Below are positions 32,604-41,695 of a stretch of 43,624 nt of DNA, one piece after another. Within the stretch, counting starts at the first letter, position 1. Each line of letters begins with the position of its first letter. The notes under the pieces were generated by a model. The model made no database searches and was not told where the DNA came from. It was given only the letters and a program-made list of their open reading frames with translations. The DNA lies in assembly GCA_946538525.1 (NCBI GenBank), contig CAMNGU010000008.1, positions 1-43,624 on the forward strand. The letters are read 5' to 3'. The DNA is from an uncultured Lachnospiraceae bacterium (GTDB lineage Bacteria > Bacillota > Clostridia > Lachnospirales > Lachnospiraceae). Both the position numbers and the translations under genes were made by a program.

Positions 32604-33182
32604 TTAAACATTAACTCCAAAGTTTCTGCAAAGTGCTGCAAGACCACCTGAGAATCCACTTCCGATTGCGTTGAACTTCCACTCTCCTGAGTTTCTATAG
32701 ATCTCACCAACAACGATAGCTGTCTCAACAGAGAAATCCTCACCTAAGTCATAACGAATAACTTCTGTACCAGTGTTCTCATCTACGATACGGATATAAG
32801 CATTTGAAACCTGACCAAAGTTCTGGTTTCTTGAATCTGCATCATAAATTGTAACTGTGAAAGCAATCTTGCTGATGTTTGCAGGTACTAAGCTAAGATC
32901 AACCTTAATTACCTCATCATCACCTTCGCCCTCTCCAGTAAGGTTATCTCCTGTATGAGTAACAGCACCTGAAGAATGCTGTAAGTTACTGTAGAAGATA
33001 AAATCTGAATCTGAAAGAACCTTGCCGTTTTCATCTGTTAAGAATGCAGATGCATCAAGGTCGAAATCAGCTCCACCATCATACTTATTTGTATCCCATC
33101 CAAGACCTACAAGAAGCTTTGAAAGTCCTGGATTAGTTTTTGTAAGATCTACTTTCTGTCCTTTTGATAAATTTACTGCCAT
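32604..33182 (-). CDS. terD: TerD-family calcium-binding stress protein
   Basis: A 192-aa canonical TerD domain: [40 protein letters not shown], the calcium loop [13 protein letters not shown] (78-90), and the C-terminal [19 protein letters not shown]. It is closely related to the next gene upstream (same length, long identical stretches), so the pair arose by tandem duplication. Both have complete acidic sites. It is cotranscribed with the P-type Ca2+ ATPase and TerA-like fusion upstream. AGAGAGG precedes the ATG. Confidence 0.95.
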   Translation of the reverse strand: MAVNLSKGQKVDLTKTNPGLSKLLVGLGWDTNKYDGGADFDLDASAFLTDENGKVLSDSDFIFYSNLQHSSGAVTHTGDNLTGEGEGDDEVIKVDLSLVPANISKIAFTVTIYDADSRNQNFGQVSNAYIRIVDENTGTEVIRYDLGEDFSVETAIVVGEIYRNSGEWKFNAIGSGFSGGLAALCRNFGVNV

Positions 33183-33255
33183 TTAAACTACCTCTCTTTC
33201 TCGCAAACAATTTTAAGCAATCAATAAATTCATACTCTATATTTACTCTATAGAT

Positions 33256-33834
33256 TTATACATTAACGCCAAAGTTTGTACATAAAGCAGCTAATCCACC
33301 CTGGAATCCGCTACCAATTGCGTTAAACTTCCACTCACCAGCATTTCTATAAAGCTCGCCAACGATAACAGCTGTCTCGATAGAGTAATCCTCACCAAGG
33401 TCATAACGGATAAGCTCTTCGCCAGTAGCTTCATTGATAATTCTGATGTAAGCGTTGCTTACCTGTCCAAAATTCTGATTTCTAATGTCAGCATCGTTAA
33501 TTGTAACAGTAAAATCGATCTTTGAGATCATATCTGGAACCTTGCTAAGATCTACCTTTAACTGCTCATCATCACCATCGCCTTCACCTGTAAGGTTATC
33601 GCCTGAGTGAATTACTGATCCAGAAGAATGTTCTTTGTTGTTATAGAATACGAAGTCTGCATCACTAGTTACTCTTCCCATGTCTGAGCAAAGAAATGCT
33701 GCTGCATCAAGGTCGAACTCTGATCCACCATCATACTTATTAACATCCCAGCCAAGACCTACGATAATCTTTGAGAGTCCTGGATTTGTCTTTGTAAGAT
33801 CTACTTTCTGTCCTTTTGATAAATTAACTGCCAT
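33256..33834 (-). CDS. terD: TerD-family calcium-binding stress protein
   Basis: A 192-aa canonical TerD/TerE-type protein with the calcium loop [13 protein letters not shown] (78-90), [10 protein letters not shown] and [19 protein letters not shown]. The frame opens six codons earlier (MRRYFK), but AGGAGG lies within those codons. ATG at 33832-33834 is therefore the start, giving the same N-terminus ([20 protein letters not shown]) and length as its downstream duplicate. A 153-base gap to the TerD-TerA fusion upstream is AT-rich and without clear signals. Confidence 0.95.
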   Translation of the reverse strand: MAVNLSKGQKVDLTKTNPGLSKIIVGLGWDVNKYDGGSEFDLDAAAFLCSDMGRVTSDADFVFYNNKEHSSGSVIHSGDNLTGEGDGDDEQLKVDLSKVPDMISKIDFTVTINDADIRNQNFGQVSNAYIRIINEATGEELIRYDLGEDYSIETAVIVGELYRNAGEWKFNAIGSGFQGGLAALCTNFGVNV

Positions 33835-33987
33835 TTTAAAATACCTCCTCATTATTTGTATTTTATGATTTTATATTTTTAATTATTTGCATAATTAATT
33901 TCGTTATTAAATATTTTACAAGTTATTTTATAAAACTTTTTACTCAAAATGTTTCTCTAAAACATTTCCAGTTATTTCTACTAGTTT

Positions 33988-35874
33988 CTACTTGGTTGAA
34001 CCAGCTGGGCCGATATCCATTACAACCTTGCCGTTTCTATAGCCTATTCTGTTTTCAGAATTCGGTGCACTGTACATTTCAAGCGCCACAGCTTCCAAAG
34101 CATCCTTTTCCTGACCAAAAACAATCTCACCGAAGCAAAGCGTATAACTACGCTCATTTGCACTGGTGTCTTTTGCAGGAATTTCGATGGTCTGATTTCC
34201 GTTTCGAATTCTTACATAAACTCCATATCTGTTAAATGAACCAGTTCCATTTTCAATTGCTGAATAAGAACTAACAGCTACAGATGCAATCTGTGGATCC
34301 CATTTAATAAAGATATGCTCTAATTCACCTGGGTTCTTAATATCGCCACCATGTCTAACAGCTCCATCAGGTGTAGAAAGAGCTTCGTCTCTATTAGCAG
34401 CTCCGATGTATATCTGTCTACCATCACGGTATCTAACCAGAGCTTTAAGATCATAATCCTTTCCAGCTGCTGCCCATCCACATTCAACAATGATTGGATC
34501 ATTGCTATTTGCTCTCTTGGTCAAAGATACTTTCTGACCTTTAGCAAGTGAAACCTTTTCAGTTTTCTGAACAGGAGCTGCTACTTGATTAAATCCACCT
34601 GGACCTACCTGGCCTCCTTGCCCTGCAGGTCCTTGGTTAAAATTTCCTGGGCCTACCGGACCTCCTGAATTACCTTGATTAAAATTGCCTGGACCTTGTG
34701 GACCTGTTGGTCCCTGTGGTCCCGCTGGAGCAGGGTTAGATGCTCCTGGTACTCCACTATATGGATTCATATTTGTCTGATTGAAATTGCCTGGGCCCTG
34801 TGGGCCTGTTGGTCCCTGTGGTCCTGCTGGCGCTGGACTTGGTGTTCCTGGCGCTCCACTATATGGATTCATATTTGTCTGATTAAAATTGCCCGGGCCC
34901 TGTGGACCTGCTGGTGCTGCCGCTGGCGCTGGGCTAGCTGCTGGCTGACCAAAATTGCTTGGTCCTGTTGGCCCCTGTGGTCCTGCTGGCGCTGGGCTAG
35001 CTGCTGGCTGACCAAAATTGCTTGGTCCTGTTGGCCCCTGTGGTCCTGCTGGCGCTGCCGCTGGTGCTGGACTAGCTGCTGGCTGACCAAAGTTACTTGG
35101 TCCTGTTGGTCCCTGTGGTCCTGCTGGTGCTGCCGCTGGTGCTGGACTAGCTGCCGGCTGACCAAAGTTACTTGGTCCTGTTGGTCCCTGTGGTCCTGCT
35201 GGTGCTGTCGCTGGTGCCGGACTAGCTGCTGGCTGACCAAAATTGCTTGGCCCCTGTGGTCCTGCTGGCGCTGCCGCTGGTGCCGGACTAGCTGCTGGCT
35301 GACCAAAATTGCTTGGTCCTGCTGGAGTAGCCGGTGCTGCAGGTGCTGCACTCTGACCACTAGCTTCTTCACCTCCATAATTGCGAAGAAGATCCGCCAA
35401 TCCACCGTTAAATCCACGAGCTATAGCATTGAATCTCCAAGAATCTTTTCTATATACTTCAATAGCAATGATGGCTTTTTCCTGACTGAAATCAGTTCCG
35501 CTGAGCTTTAAGTTTATAGCATTTGCTCCGTTCTGATTTACGCTAAAGGTAAAATTAGAAATATTACCCATGGTGCTATTGCCATCAATACTTACTGTAA
35601 ATACAAGTTTCTGAATACTTGCAGGAAGGCTATTCAAATTAACCTTGAATGTTGCATTGTTACCGTTCCCACTGTATGCAATCTCATTTTGAGGAGAAGT
35701 TACCTGATTGTAAAATACCATGTATCTATCATCTGATAACTTATCGTCAGCATCTACACCGAAACAACAGAAATCATATTCTCCAGGACCGCTGATACTC
35801 ATCTGAGCATCAATAGGCGCGCTTAGATTAACATATTTTTCAAGTTTGTCTCGCATTCCTCTGTTAATATCCAT
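33988..35874 (-). CDS. TerD / collagen-like repeat / TerA-like domain fusion
   Basis: A 628-aa protein. Residues 1-170 are a divergent TerD head (YDFCCFGVDADDKLSDDRYMVF, RFNAIARGFNGGLADLLRN) nearly matching that of the TerD-vWA fusion. Residues about 175-430 are repeats of SNFGQPAASPAP and GPQGPTGP, then GPGNFNQ units: a Gly-Pro-Gln-rich, collagen-like low-complexity linker. The C-terminal 190 residues (VSLAKGQKVSLTKRA, VECGWAAAGKDYDLKALVRYRDGR, FGEIVFGQEKDALEAVALEMYS) match the TerA-type relative of TerD. It is second in the operon, 36 bases after the Ca2+ ATPase. It may assemble with the vWA fusion through the shared heads or the sticky linkers (inference). Confidence 0.88.
   Translation of the reverse strand: MDINRGMRDKLEKYVNLSAPIDAQMSISGPGEYDFCCFGVDADDKLSDDRYMVFYNQVTSPQNEIAYSGNGNNATFKVNLNSLPASIQKLVFTVSIDGNSTMGNISNFTFSVNQNGANAINLKLSGTDFSQEKAIIAIEVYRKDSWRFNAIARGFNGGLADLLRNYGGEEASGQSAAPAAPATPAGPSNFGQPAASPAPAAAPAGPQGPSNFGQPAASPAPATAPAGPQGPTGPSNFGQPAASPAPAAAPAGPQGPTGPSNFGQPAASPAPAAAPAGPQGPTGPSNFGQPAASPAPAGPQGPTGPSNFGQPAASPAPAAAPAGPQGPGNFNQTNMNPYSGAPGTPSPAPAGPQGPTGPQGPGNFNQTNMNPYSGVPGASNPAPAGPQGPTGPQGPGNFNQGNSGGPVGPGNFNQGPAGQGGQVGPGGFNQVAAPVQKTEKVSLAKGQKVSLTKRANSNDPIIVECGWAAAGKDYDLKALVRYRDGRQIYIGAANRDEALSTPDGAVRHGGDIKNPGELEHIFIKWDPQIASVAVSSYSAIENGTGSFNRYGVYVRIRNGNQTIEIPAKDTSANERSYTLCFGEIVFGQEKDALEAVALEMYSAPNSENRIGYRNGKVVMDIGPAGSTK
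34600..35350. repeat. In-frame GC-richer repeats coding the collagen-like linker
   Basis: Imperfect tandem units of roughly 60-80 bp coding SNFGQPAASPAP...GPQGPTGP and a second type GPGNFNQTNMNPYSGAPG. The stretch is clearly richer in G and C than its surroundings. It is coding, in frame, and not a CRISPR array. Confidence 0.85.
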
Positions 35875-35910
35875 ATAATCACCCCGTTTGCTTTCTTTTG
35901 ACTTTTTGCG

Positions 35911-38577
35911 TTATTTCTTAGTAAATACCTTTCTGATTAAGTCAATTGGAATCATAGTGATTGCTATTGCAAATACGATTCCCCATCCAAGTACGCCAAA
36001 TGGTGTACAGCTGAACATTGAACCTATCCACTGGAATGGTGCCAATGGAACCAGTGCAGCATTTACTATTAATGCCTGTACTAAAACTATTGTTATCCAA
36101 ACACGCATAAATCCTGGATTATCTTTTAATCCCTTGAATATGCCGAAGCCCTCATCTCTTACATTAAATCCATTGAAGAGTGCTGCTACAACGAATAGTA
36201 CGAAATATGCTGTATGTAACTTATCTTCACTTCCAAAAAGATCCAAGAATATAGGCATCTTTAAGAAGCAAAAACTTACAACTGATAACCAAAGTGCCAT
36301 GATACCAATCTGAGCAGCCATAGACTTGCTGATAATACTTTCATCTCTGCGTCTTGGTGCCTCTTTCATGTACTTCTCATGAGCCGGCTCATTTCCGAGC
36401 ATTATAGCTCCCAAGCTATCCATAACCAGGTTAACGAATAACAGGTGAGTAACCTTAAGTGGTTCAACTACTCCGAAGAATGGGCTGAGTGCACTAACTA
36501 CAACGGCAGCCACATTGATTACCAGCTGGAACTTACAGAACTTCAGGATATTAATATAAATTGTACGACCATACAAAATGGCATCCTTGATAGATCTGAA
36601 GTTATCATCAATAATTACGATCTCGCCGGCTTCCTTAGCAGCTTCTGTACCAGAACCCATAGCGAAACCAACGTCTGCTCTCTTTAATGCAGGTGAATCG
36701 TTAACACCATCACCTGTCATACCTACAACAAGATTCATTTCCTGACATAATCTAACCATACGAGACTTATCAGTTGGTAATGCTCTTGCAATTACTCTAA
36801 TATCCTTAACAATCTTCTTAACTTCTTCATCACTCATAGCATTGAGCTGTGCAGAAGTTAAAGCACGATCTGAATCTGACTTAATAAGTCCAGCATCCTT
36901 TGCGATAGCAACAGCTGTCTCTAATCTATCTCCAGTGATCATTACAACCTGGATTCCAGCATCCTGAACTTCACGAATAGCTTCTTTAGCTTCTGTTCTA
37001 ACATCATCTCTTATTGCTACGAATCCAACGATTACAACATCGTCATTAATCTGACTCTCTGTAAATGGCTTCTCTGAATAACCAAATGCTAAAACTCTCA
37101 TGGCTCTTGAAGCATATTCATTTATCTTTTCATTTATTACATCAGGGTAAATGTCTACAACATTTCCGTCTGCATCCATACCCTTCTTAGCAACTGCAAG
37201 GAATTTCTCAGGAGCGCCCTTGTAGAATACCTGATTAAGTTCCTTAATCTCAGCCTGGCTGAACTTGTTAGCTGAGTTAAATCCCTGTGATAAACCAACT
37301 GTATAATCAGCACCCTTATCAGATGTTCCAGCCAGAGCCTTAAACTCTTCCTCACCAAGGAACTTCATAAGTGCCTGATCTGTTGCGTTACCACCAATGA
37401 TTCTATGCTCTCCATCGAACATTGATGCAGTGTTCTTACCAATAGCTATATTAACTAAAGACTTTGTCTTTCCATGCTCTTTAATCTTATCAAGTGGAAT
37501 ACTAGCTCCATCAGGAGTAAAGAATTCAACAACCTCAAGACTACCCTTTGTAATAGTACCTGTCTTATCACTAAAGAGAATATTTAATGATCCAGCAGTT
37601 TCAATACCAACAGCTTTTCTAACAAGGACATTATGATCAAGCATACGGCTTGTATTCTGCATCAATACAAGTGAAATCATAAGTGGAAGTCCTTCAGGAA
37701 CGGCACAAACGACGATTATGATTGCTAATGACACAGCCTCAATAACATTCAGCAAAATGTTACTCCAGCCTGTTGAAAAATAAGCACCAAAACCACCTGC
37801 TTTAAATATGAAATATGCCAGATAAAGAACTACTATTACAGCAGCTGATGCGTAACCAAATACAGATATCTGATTAGCAAGTTTTGACAATTTAACCTTC
37901 AGTGGTGAATCAGGTTCTTCTCCCTGCATATCCTCAGCCATCTTACCCATCATGGACTTAAGACCGACTTTACGAACATCCAGTACACCCTCTCCATCAA
38001 ATACAACAGCCCCTCTGAACAGAGAATACTTATCAACAAATGTATCACCTGTTAACTCCTCAGGGAATTCAGTATCTATTGATGTAGCAAATTTTTTGCA
38101 CTCCTCAGCTTCTCCATTAAGAACTGAGTTATCAACTCTTAAATCACCATCTACAAGAAGTCCATCAGCAGGAATCTTATCTCCTGACTGAAGAATAACC
38201 TTATCTCCAACAACAACATCATCTACTTCGATAACATTGATCATTCCATTTCTAAATACCTTACAGGTATCTTTCTTGGTACTATCCTTAAGCTCTCTAT
38301 ACTTTGTATCACTGGCTACAGCTGTCTTTGCTGTAACAAATGCTACGATAAGAATAGCAACTGCAGTACCGATTGGTTCGTAAATCTCAGCCTGTCCCAA
38401 GAAGAACATAACCAACATGATGACAACGATAGCCAAAAGAATTCTTATCATTGGATCGCTAAATGTTTCCTTAAATTCATCCCAAAATGTGGTTGGTTCC
38501 GAATCAGGAATTACATTTGAGCCATTTTTTTCTCTTGACTCACTTACTTCCTTGTCTGTCAATCCATTAAATTTCAT
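35911..38577 (-). CDS. Calcium-translocating P-type ATPase
   Basis: An 888-aa P2-type ATPase expected to pump Ca2+ out of the cytosol. Landmarks are the actuator motif LNGEAEEC (TGES equivalent), ion-site helix VPEGLP (293-298), phosphorylation motif SDKTGTITKG (Asp337), MITGDRLETA, and the hinge VGMTGDGVNDSPALK. A C-terminal six-helix domain has NLVMDSLGAIMLG. It is first in the TerD operon. The calcium-binding TerD proteins encoded next to it support a calcium role, and Ter loci commonly carry such a pump. GGAGGATG precedes the ATG by a normal distance. Confidence 0.94.
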   Translation of the reverse strand: MKFNGLTDKEVSESREKNGSNVIPDSEPTTFWDEFKETFSDPMIRILLAIVVIMLVMFFLGQAEIYEPIGTAVAILIVAFVTAKTAVASDTKYRELKDSTKKDTCKVFRNGMINVIEVDDVVVGDKVILQSGDKIPADGLLVDGDLRVDNSVLNGEAEECKKFATSIDTEFPEELTGDTFVDKYSLFRGAVVFDGEGVLDVRKVGLKSMMGKMAEDMQGEEPDSPLKVKLSKLANQISVFGYASAAVIVVLYLAYFIFKAGGFGAYFSTGWSNILLNVIEAVSLAIIIVVCAVPEGLPLMISLVLMQNTSRMLDHNVLVRKAVGIETAGSLNILFSDKTGTITKGSLEVVEFFTPDGASIPLDKIKEHGKTKSLVNIAIGKNTASMFDGEHRIIGGNATDQALMKFLGEEEFKALAGTSDKGADYTVGLSQGFNSANKFSQAEIKELNQVFYKGAPEKFLAVAKKGMDADGNVVDIYPDVINEKINEYASRAMRVLAFGYSEKPFTESQINDDVVIVGFVAIRDDVRTEAKEAIREVQDAGIQVVMITGDRLETAVAIAKDAGLIKSDSDRALTSAQLNAMSDEEVKKIVKDIRVIARALPTDKSRMVRLCQEMNLVVGMTGDGVNDSPALKRADVGFAMGSGTEAAKEAGEIVIIDDNFRSIKDAILYGRTIYINILKFCKFQLVINVAAVVVSALSPFFGVVEPLKVTHLLFVNLVMDSLGAIMLGNEPAHEKYMKEAPRRRDESIISKSMAAQIGIMALWLSVVSFCFLKMPIFLDLFGSEDKLHTAYFVLFVVAALFNGFNVRDEGFGIFKGLKDNPGFMRVWITIVLVQALIVNAALVPLAPFQWIGSMFSCTPFGVLGWGIVFAIAITMIPIDLIRKVFTKK

Positions 38578-38696
38578 ACATAATCATCCTCCGCCTTTAT
38601 TTCTTTATCAGCATCTTTATAGTACACATCACGAACCTTTCTGTTTCATTAAACCAACATTAATTTTTCATTAAAGTTATAATTTTAGTTTTTATT

Positions 38697-38715
38697 AAAG
38701 CTATATTATAGCTTT
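38697..38715. promoter_or_regulatory. 19-bp perfect palindrome upstream of the Ca2+ ATPase
   Basis: AAAGCTATATTATAGCTTT is a perfect palindrome about one base. Its centre holds TATAAT on the minus strand, and AAAGC is repeated on its right side (AAAGCTTTTA). It may be an operator over a promoter for the Ter operon. Confidence 0.45.
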
Positions 38716-38879
38716 TACTAAAGCTTTTAATTCAGGTTTATTTGAATCTCAGGTTCCGATTCTTTATGGTAAATCCAGACACTGATATGGATCTGGGGAC
38801 AATTATCACTTTCGCATATAAAATTATCCAAAAAACATCATAAATCCCCCAAAACCATACTTTTGACAGTACGATAATT

Positions 38880-38908
38880 ATTTTACAGCTTGCATAATTA
38901 GTTGTCAA
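38880..38908 (-). promoter_or_regulatory. Candidate promoter of the Ter locus
   Basis: Minus strand -35 TTGACA (38903-38908, perfect), a 17-base spacer and -10 TAAAAT (38880-38885). Confidence 0.6.
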
Positions 38909-38983
38909 TTTAATTAACGAATATGACAGTGTATTGATATTTTTAGACAATAATCTTCGGCATATTGCACAAAAACCATTTTT

Positions 38984-39877
38984 CTAATCTTTCAAATTCT
39001 GTAGGGAAAGTGTGATCGTAAAGCTTTCCTCATCCTGAGAAGCTTTAATATCTCCACCCATCATCTCAGCAAATCCTTTGCAAATATAGAGGCCAAGCCC
39101 CGCTCCACCATTTGAGCGTGCTGAATCCCCTTTTACGAACCTATTAAAAATATTGTCAGTATCAATCTTTGCTCCAGGATCAGTGATAATCTTCATCCGA
39201 GTCATACCATCCACTTCTGGAACAATCTTAAATTCCAGCCTTTTATCGGAATATCTCACCGCATTGGATATAAGATTCTGTATTATTCTGACCAACTTCT
39301 CCTTATCAGCATTTACATATATATTCTCGTCCGCCTGTTCAAAGGATGGCTCCAGGCCCTTTCTATCTATCTCAGGGCTCTCAGCCAGTATCTCTTCACA
39401 AATGATCTCGCAGAGATTTACTCTTTCCATATTGATATCAACCTGCTCAGAATCGATAAGCGAAATCTCAAAGAAATCATTTACCAATTTATTCAGATAT
39501 TTCGCCCTTTCCAGAGCAATCTCAATATTCTGTTCCACCTCTGCTTCATCCTCTGATCTCTGGGCTACCTGAAGGTAACCAATAATCGAAGTAAGAGGCG
39601 TTCTCATATCATGGGATATCATGGAGACAGATTCTTTCAGCCTGTCTTCCTCTTTCATAGTATCTATCTTAACCCGAAGGATTTCTTCATACAGTTTATT
39701 AACTTCTGTGATCATACTCTGAAGATCACCATCAACCAGTTCTATATTCATCTGGCGCCTATCCTCATTTTCTTTCATCTCCAAGGATATGTGGCGCATT
39801 TCCTTTTTTAGCAGAAGCAACCAGACAAACAAAAAGAGGACTAATGCTATAAGTACTGAAATAATCACATATAACAT
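38984..39877 (-). CDS. Sensor histidine kinase
   Basis: A 297-aa membrane kinase with a single N-terminal helix (about 2-24), no sizeable extracellular domain and no HAMP unit. A coiled stretch leads to the phospho-acceptor box SMISHDMRTPLTSIIG (His89). The N box is NLISNAVRYS and the glycine box is GGAGLGLYICK. The G1 position reads TDPGAKI rather than DxGxGI. Kinases with so little outside the membrane usually sense through a partner transporter, here the ABC pair encoded just upstream, as in BceS/BcrS-type and lantibiotic systems. It is last in the operon RR - ABC - permease - HK. AGGAGG precedes the start. Confidence 0.92.
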   Translation of the reverse strand: MLYVIISVLIALVLFLFVWLLLLKKEMRHISLEMKENEDRRQMNIELVDGDLQSMITEVNKLYEEILRVKIDTMKEEDRLKESVSMISHDMRTPLTSIIGYLQVAQRSEDEAEVEQNIEIALERAKYLNKLVNDFFEISLIDSEQVDINMERVNLCEIICEEILAESPEIDRKGLEPSFEQADENIYVNADKEKLVRIIQNLISNAVRYSDKRLEFKIVPEVDGMTRMKIITDPGAKIDTDNIFNRFVKGDSARSNGGAGLGLYICKGFAEMMGGDIKASQDEESFTITLSLQNLKD

Positions 39878-39919
39878 AACTAGTCCTCCTTTTATTTTTA
39901 TAGTTTTATGAACAAAGAT

Positions 39920-40642
39920 TTAATTTGATATATCTCTTTTATTAAATACGAATACATTAATACCGAATAATACTGCAAATGTTATTATCGCACATATTGC
40001 ACAAGGTATCAAATCAGAGCTTGTAGCACTCTTGGCAAAGCAGAAAAATGAATGTTCATAAATATAATTGCCTTTAAGATAATTTCTAAGAATATTTCCT
40101 CCTAGTGTTGAAACCACAACACCAATGATGGTTGACGCGAATACATTTTCACAGAGAAACGCAACCAGTACAAAGAATGAATTGTATGCAACAAACTGAA
40201 GCAAGACAACTCCAAGCCAGGCCAGATCACTCATACCAAAACCTTCAGTGGAAAATCCAAATTGCCTTCCATATTGAAGCATAGTTCCTATTACCAGCAC
40301 TAAATGGAAAATAGTAGTTAATACACTTGTAGCTATTATTTCAGAAAGTACGATCTTCCATCTTTTCACTCCGGTCACTATATGCCTATGAATTGTTCTA
40401 TTAGTAAAATCAATACCCACATACCAGGATATCAGCATCCCAAAAAGAAACGCAAAGGAACAGTCCTGAACTGAATCTATAAATCCATCGTGCATACAGC
40501 TATATCCCCAGTAGTCAATAGCCTCCTGACTTAACCCCTTACGAATCATATCTATAATAAGTATTATCATTACTATTATGCAGACATGAAAAGGAGTAAA
40601 TTTCTTCATCTTATATCTTTCGACTTTAAATACATTAAGCAT
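39920..40642 (-). CDS. ABC-2-type transporter permease
   Basis: A 240-aa protein with about six hydrophobic helices and the short polar N-terminus MLNVFKVERYKMKK typical of ABC-2/BcrB-like subunits. It overlaps the ATPase gene by 8 bases and therefore is translationally coupled. With the ATPase it probably forms an exporter or self-protection pump against a peptide or membrane-active antibiotic (family inference). It contains the usual helix-loop GMLISWYVGIDFTNRTIHRHI segment seen in this permease group. The substrate is unknown. Confidence 0.88.
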   Translation of the reverse strand: MLNVFKVERYKMKKFTPFHVCIIVMIILIIDMIRKGLSQEAIDYWGYSCMHDGFIDSVQDCSFAFLFGMLISWYVGIDFTNRTIHRHIVTGVKRWKIVLSEIIATSVLTTIFHLVLVIGTMLQYGRQFGFSTEGFGMSDLAWLGVVLLQFVAYNSFFVLVAFLCENVFASTIIGVVVSTLGGNILRNYLKGNYIYEHSFFCFAKSATSSDLIPCAICAIITFAVLFGINVFVFNKRDISN

Positions 40643-41558
40643 TTTCTTCCCCTCCTATAATTCCAATAAAGTACTCTTCCAGTGAAAGTTCCTTTTCTGA
40701 CAGTTCTGAAACAACTATTCCTGCCTTCAACAGATGCTCTGAAATCTCAGGCATTATCTCTCTCTTTCCATAAATCTTCATAGTATCATCAGATACCACT
40801 TTATAAGCTATTTCAGGAAAATGCTTTTCCAGGATTGTCACTGTTTCAGGAATGTTACTATCCTTAAGCAGAATATACTTGCTGCACTTATCTTCCAGTT
40901 CCTCATGTGTCGATGTTTCAATTATCTTGCCCTTACTTATAAAGATAAAATCCGTTGCCAGAAGATAAAGCTCAGACAGGATATGACTGGAAACGAAGAT
41001 CGTACACTCTTTCTCTTTATGAATACGCTTCAGCATGTTTCTCATTTCCACAATGTTTTTAGGATCAAGACCATTTATCGGTTCATCTAAGATAAGGAAC
41101 TGTGGATTTCCTACCATAGCCATGGCAACTCCCAGTCTTTGTTTCATACCCATGGATAGTTTCTTAGCTTTCTTGTTCTTCTCATTTTCAAGGCCAACCA
41201 GTTCAATAACTTTGTCTGTGGCTGACTCATCAGGATTACCAACCAAGACTCTCTGAAGTTCAACATTTCTCCAAACTGTATATCCTGGATAGAGATATGG
41301 GCTCTCGATCATGGTTCCCACATTTCTTCTCTTATTTTCTATATCAGATTCACTTTCCGCTCCCATCAGTGTGTAGTCACCGGAAGTCTGGTGGATAAGT
41401 CCTGCGATTATCTTCATAAATGTACTCTTACCTGCACCATTTTCTCCGATGAAACCATAGATGTGATTTTTCTTAAGGCTTATGCTCACATTATCAAGAG
41501 CATAAAATCCTTTATACTTTTTCGTAAGATTCCTTGTCTCAAGAATTACATCACTCAT
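40635..41558 (-). CDS. ABC transporter ATP-binding protein (BcrA-like)
   Basis: A 307-aa ATPase with Walker A GENGAGKST (38-46), Q-loop region, signature LSMGMKQRLGVAMAM, Walker B FLILDEPINGLDP and the switch region FVSSHILSEL. It also has the extra C-terminal 80 residues usual in drug and bacitracin-type (BcrA) ATPases. It is encoded between the response regulator and its permease, with 137 bases of regulatory sequence before it. That sequence carries two 12-bp direct repeats 20 bp apart. The start follows GAAAGGA. Confidence 0.92.
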   Translation of the reverse strand: MSDVILETRNLTKKYKGFYALDNVSISLKKNHIYGFIGENGAGKSTFMKIIAGLIHQTSGDYTLMGAESESDIENKRRNVGTMIESPYLYPGYTVWRNVELQRVLVGNPDESATDKVIELVGLENEKNKKAKKLSMGMKQRLGVAMAMVGNPQFLILDEPINGLDPKNIVEMRNMLKRIHKEKECTIFVSSHILSELYLLATDFIFISKGKIIETSTHEELEDKCSKYILLKDSNIPETVTILEKHFPEIAYKVVSDDTMKIYGKREIMPEISEHLLKAGIVVSELSEKELSLEEYFIGIIGGEENA

Positions 41559-41594
41559 TTTTTTGTTCCTTTCTCTTTTAGTGTTTCATCATGA

Positions 41595-41626
41595 TTTTGT
41601 TTTGATTGAGTCTGTTTTGTTTTGAT
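41595..41626. promoter_or_regulatory. Paired direct repeats upstream of the ABC genes
   Basis: TTTTGTTTTGAT occurs at 41595-41606 and again at 41615-41626, exactly 20 bp apart, i.e. on the same face of the helix. Such pairs are typical binding sites of OmpR-type response regulators. A possible minus-strand -10 (TATACT) lies just upstream at about 41635, so the repeats fall near the transcription start. Confidence 0.4.
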
Positions 41627-41695
41627 GATGCAAGTATATATAACGACATTAAAAGAATTATTCACCAATTCTAAAGAAAAACTAAAGAACCGCCC

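Larger units (their letters stand above)
38578..38983. other. Intergenic region upstream of the Ter locus
   Basis: A 406-base AT-rich gap between the Ca2+ ATPase and histidine kinase genes. It holds a consensus-like minus-strand promoter (38880-38908), a 19-bp perfect palindrome (38697-38715) over another possible -10, small hairpins (for example GAATC/GATTC near 38735-38760), and no convincing coding frame. If the far promoter is used, the ATPase mRNA has a leader of about 300 bases. Confidence 0.6.

Noticed and set aside
34675-35511. Plus-strand open frame very rich in Trp, Cys and Ser
   Set aside because: Antisense of the collagen-like repeats of the TerD-TerA fusion. The composition is unnatural and there is no start signal.
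19599-38577. Ter locus as part of a prophage or plasmid
   Set aside because: No integrase, phage structural, replication or mobilisation genes, no attachment repeats, and no tRNA flank the locus in this window.
38578-38873. Possible Mn2+ (yybP-ykoY) riboswitch before the P-type ATPase
   Set aside because: The conserved internal loops of that class could not be found. Only small unrelated hairpins are visible.
38738-38950. 70-codon minus-strand frame between the Ca2+ ATPase and histidine kinase genes
   Set aside because: TTG start without a ribosome binding site, implausible composition, and it spans the predicted promoter at 38880-38908.
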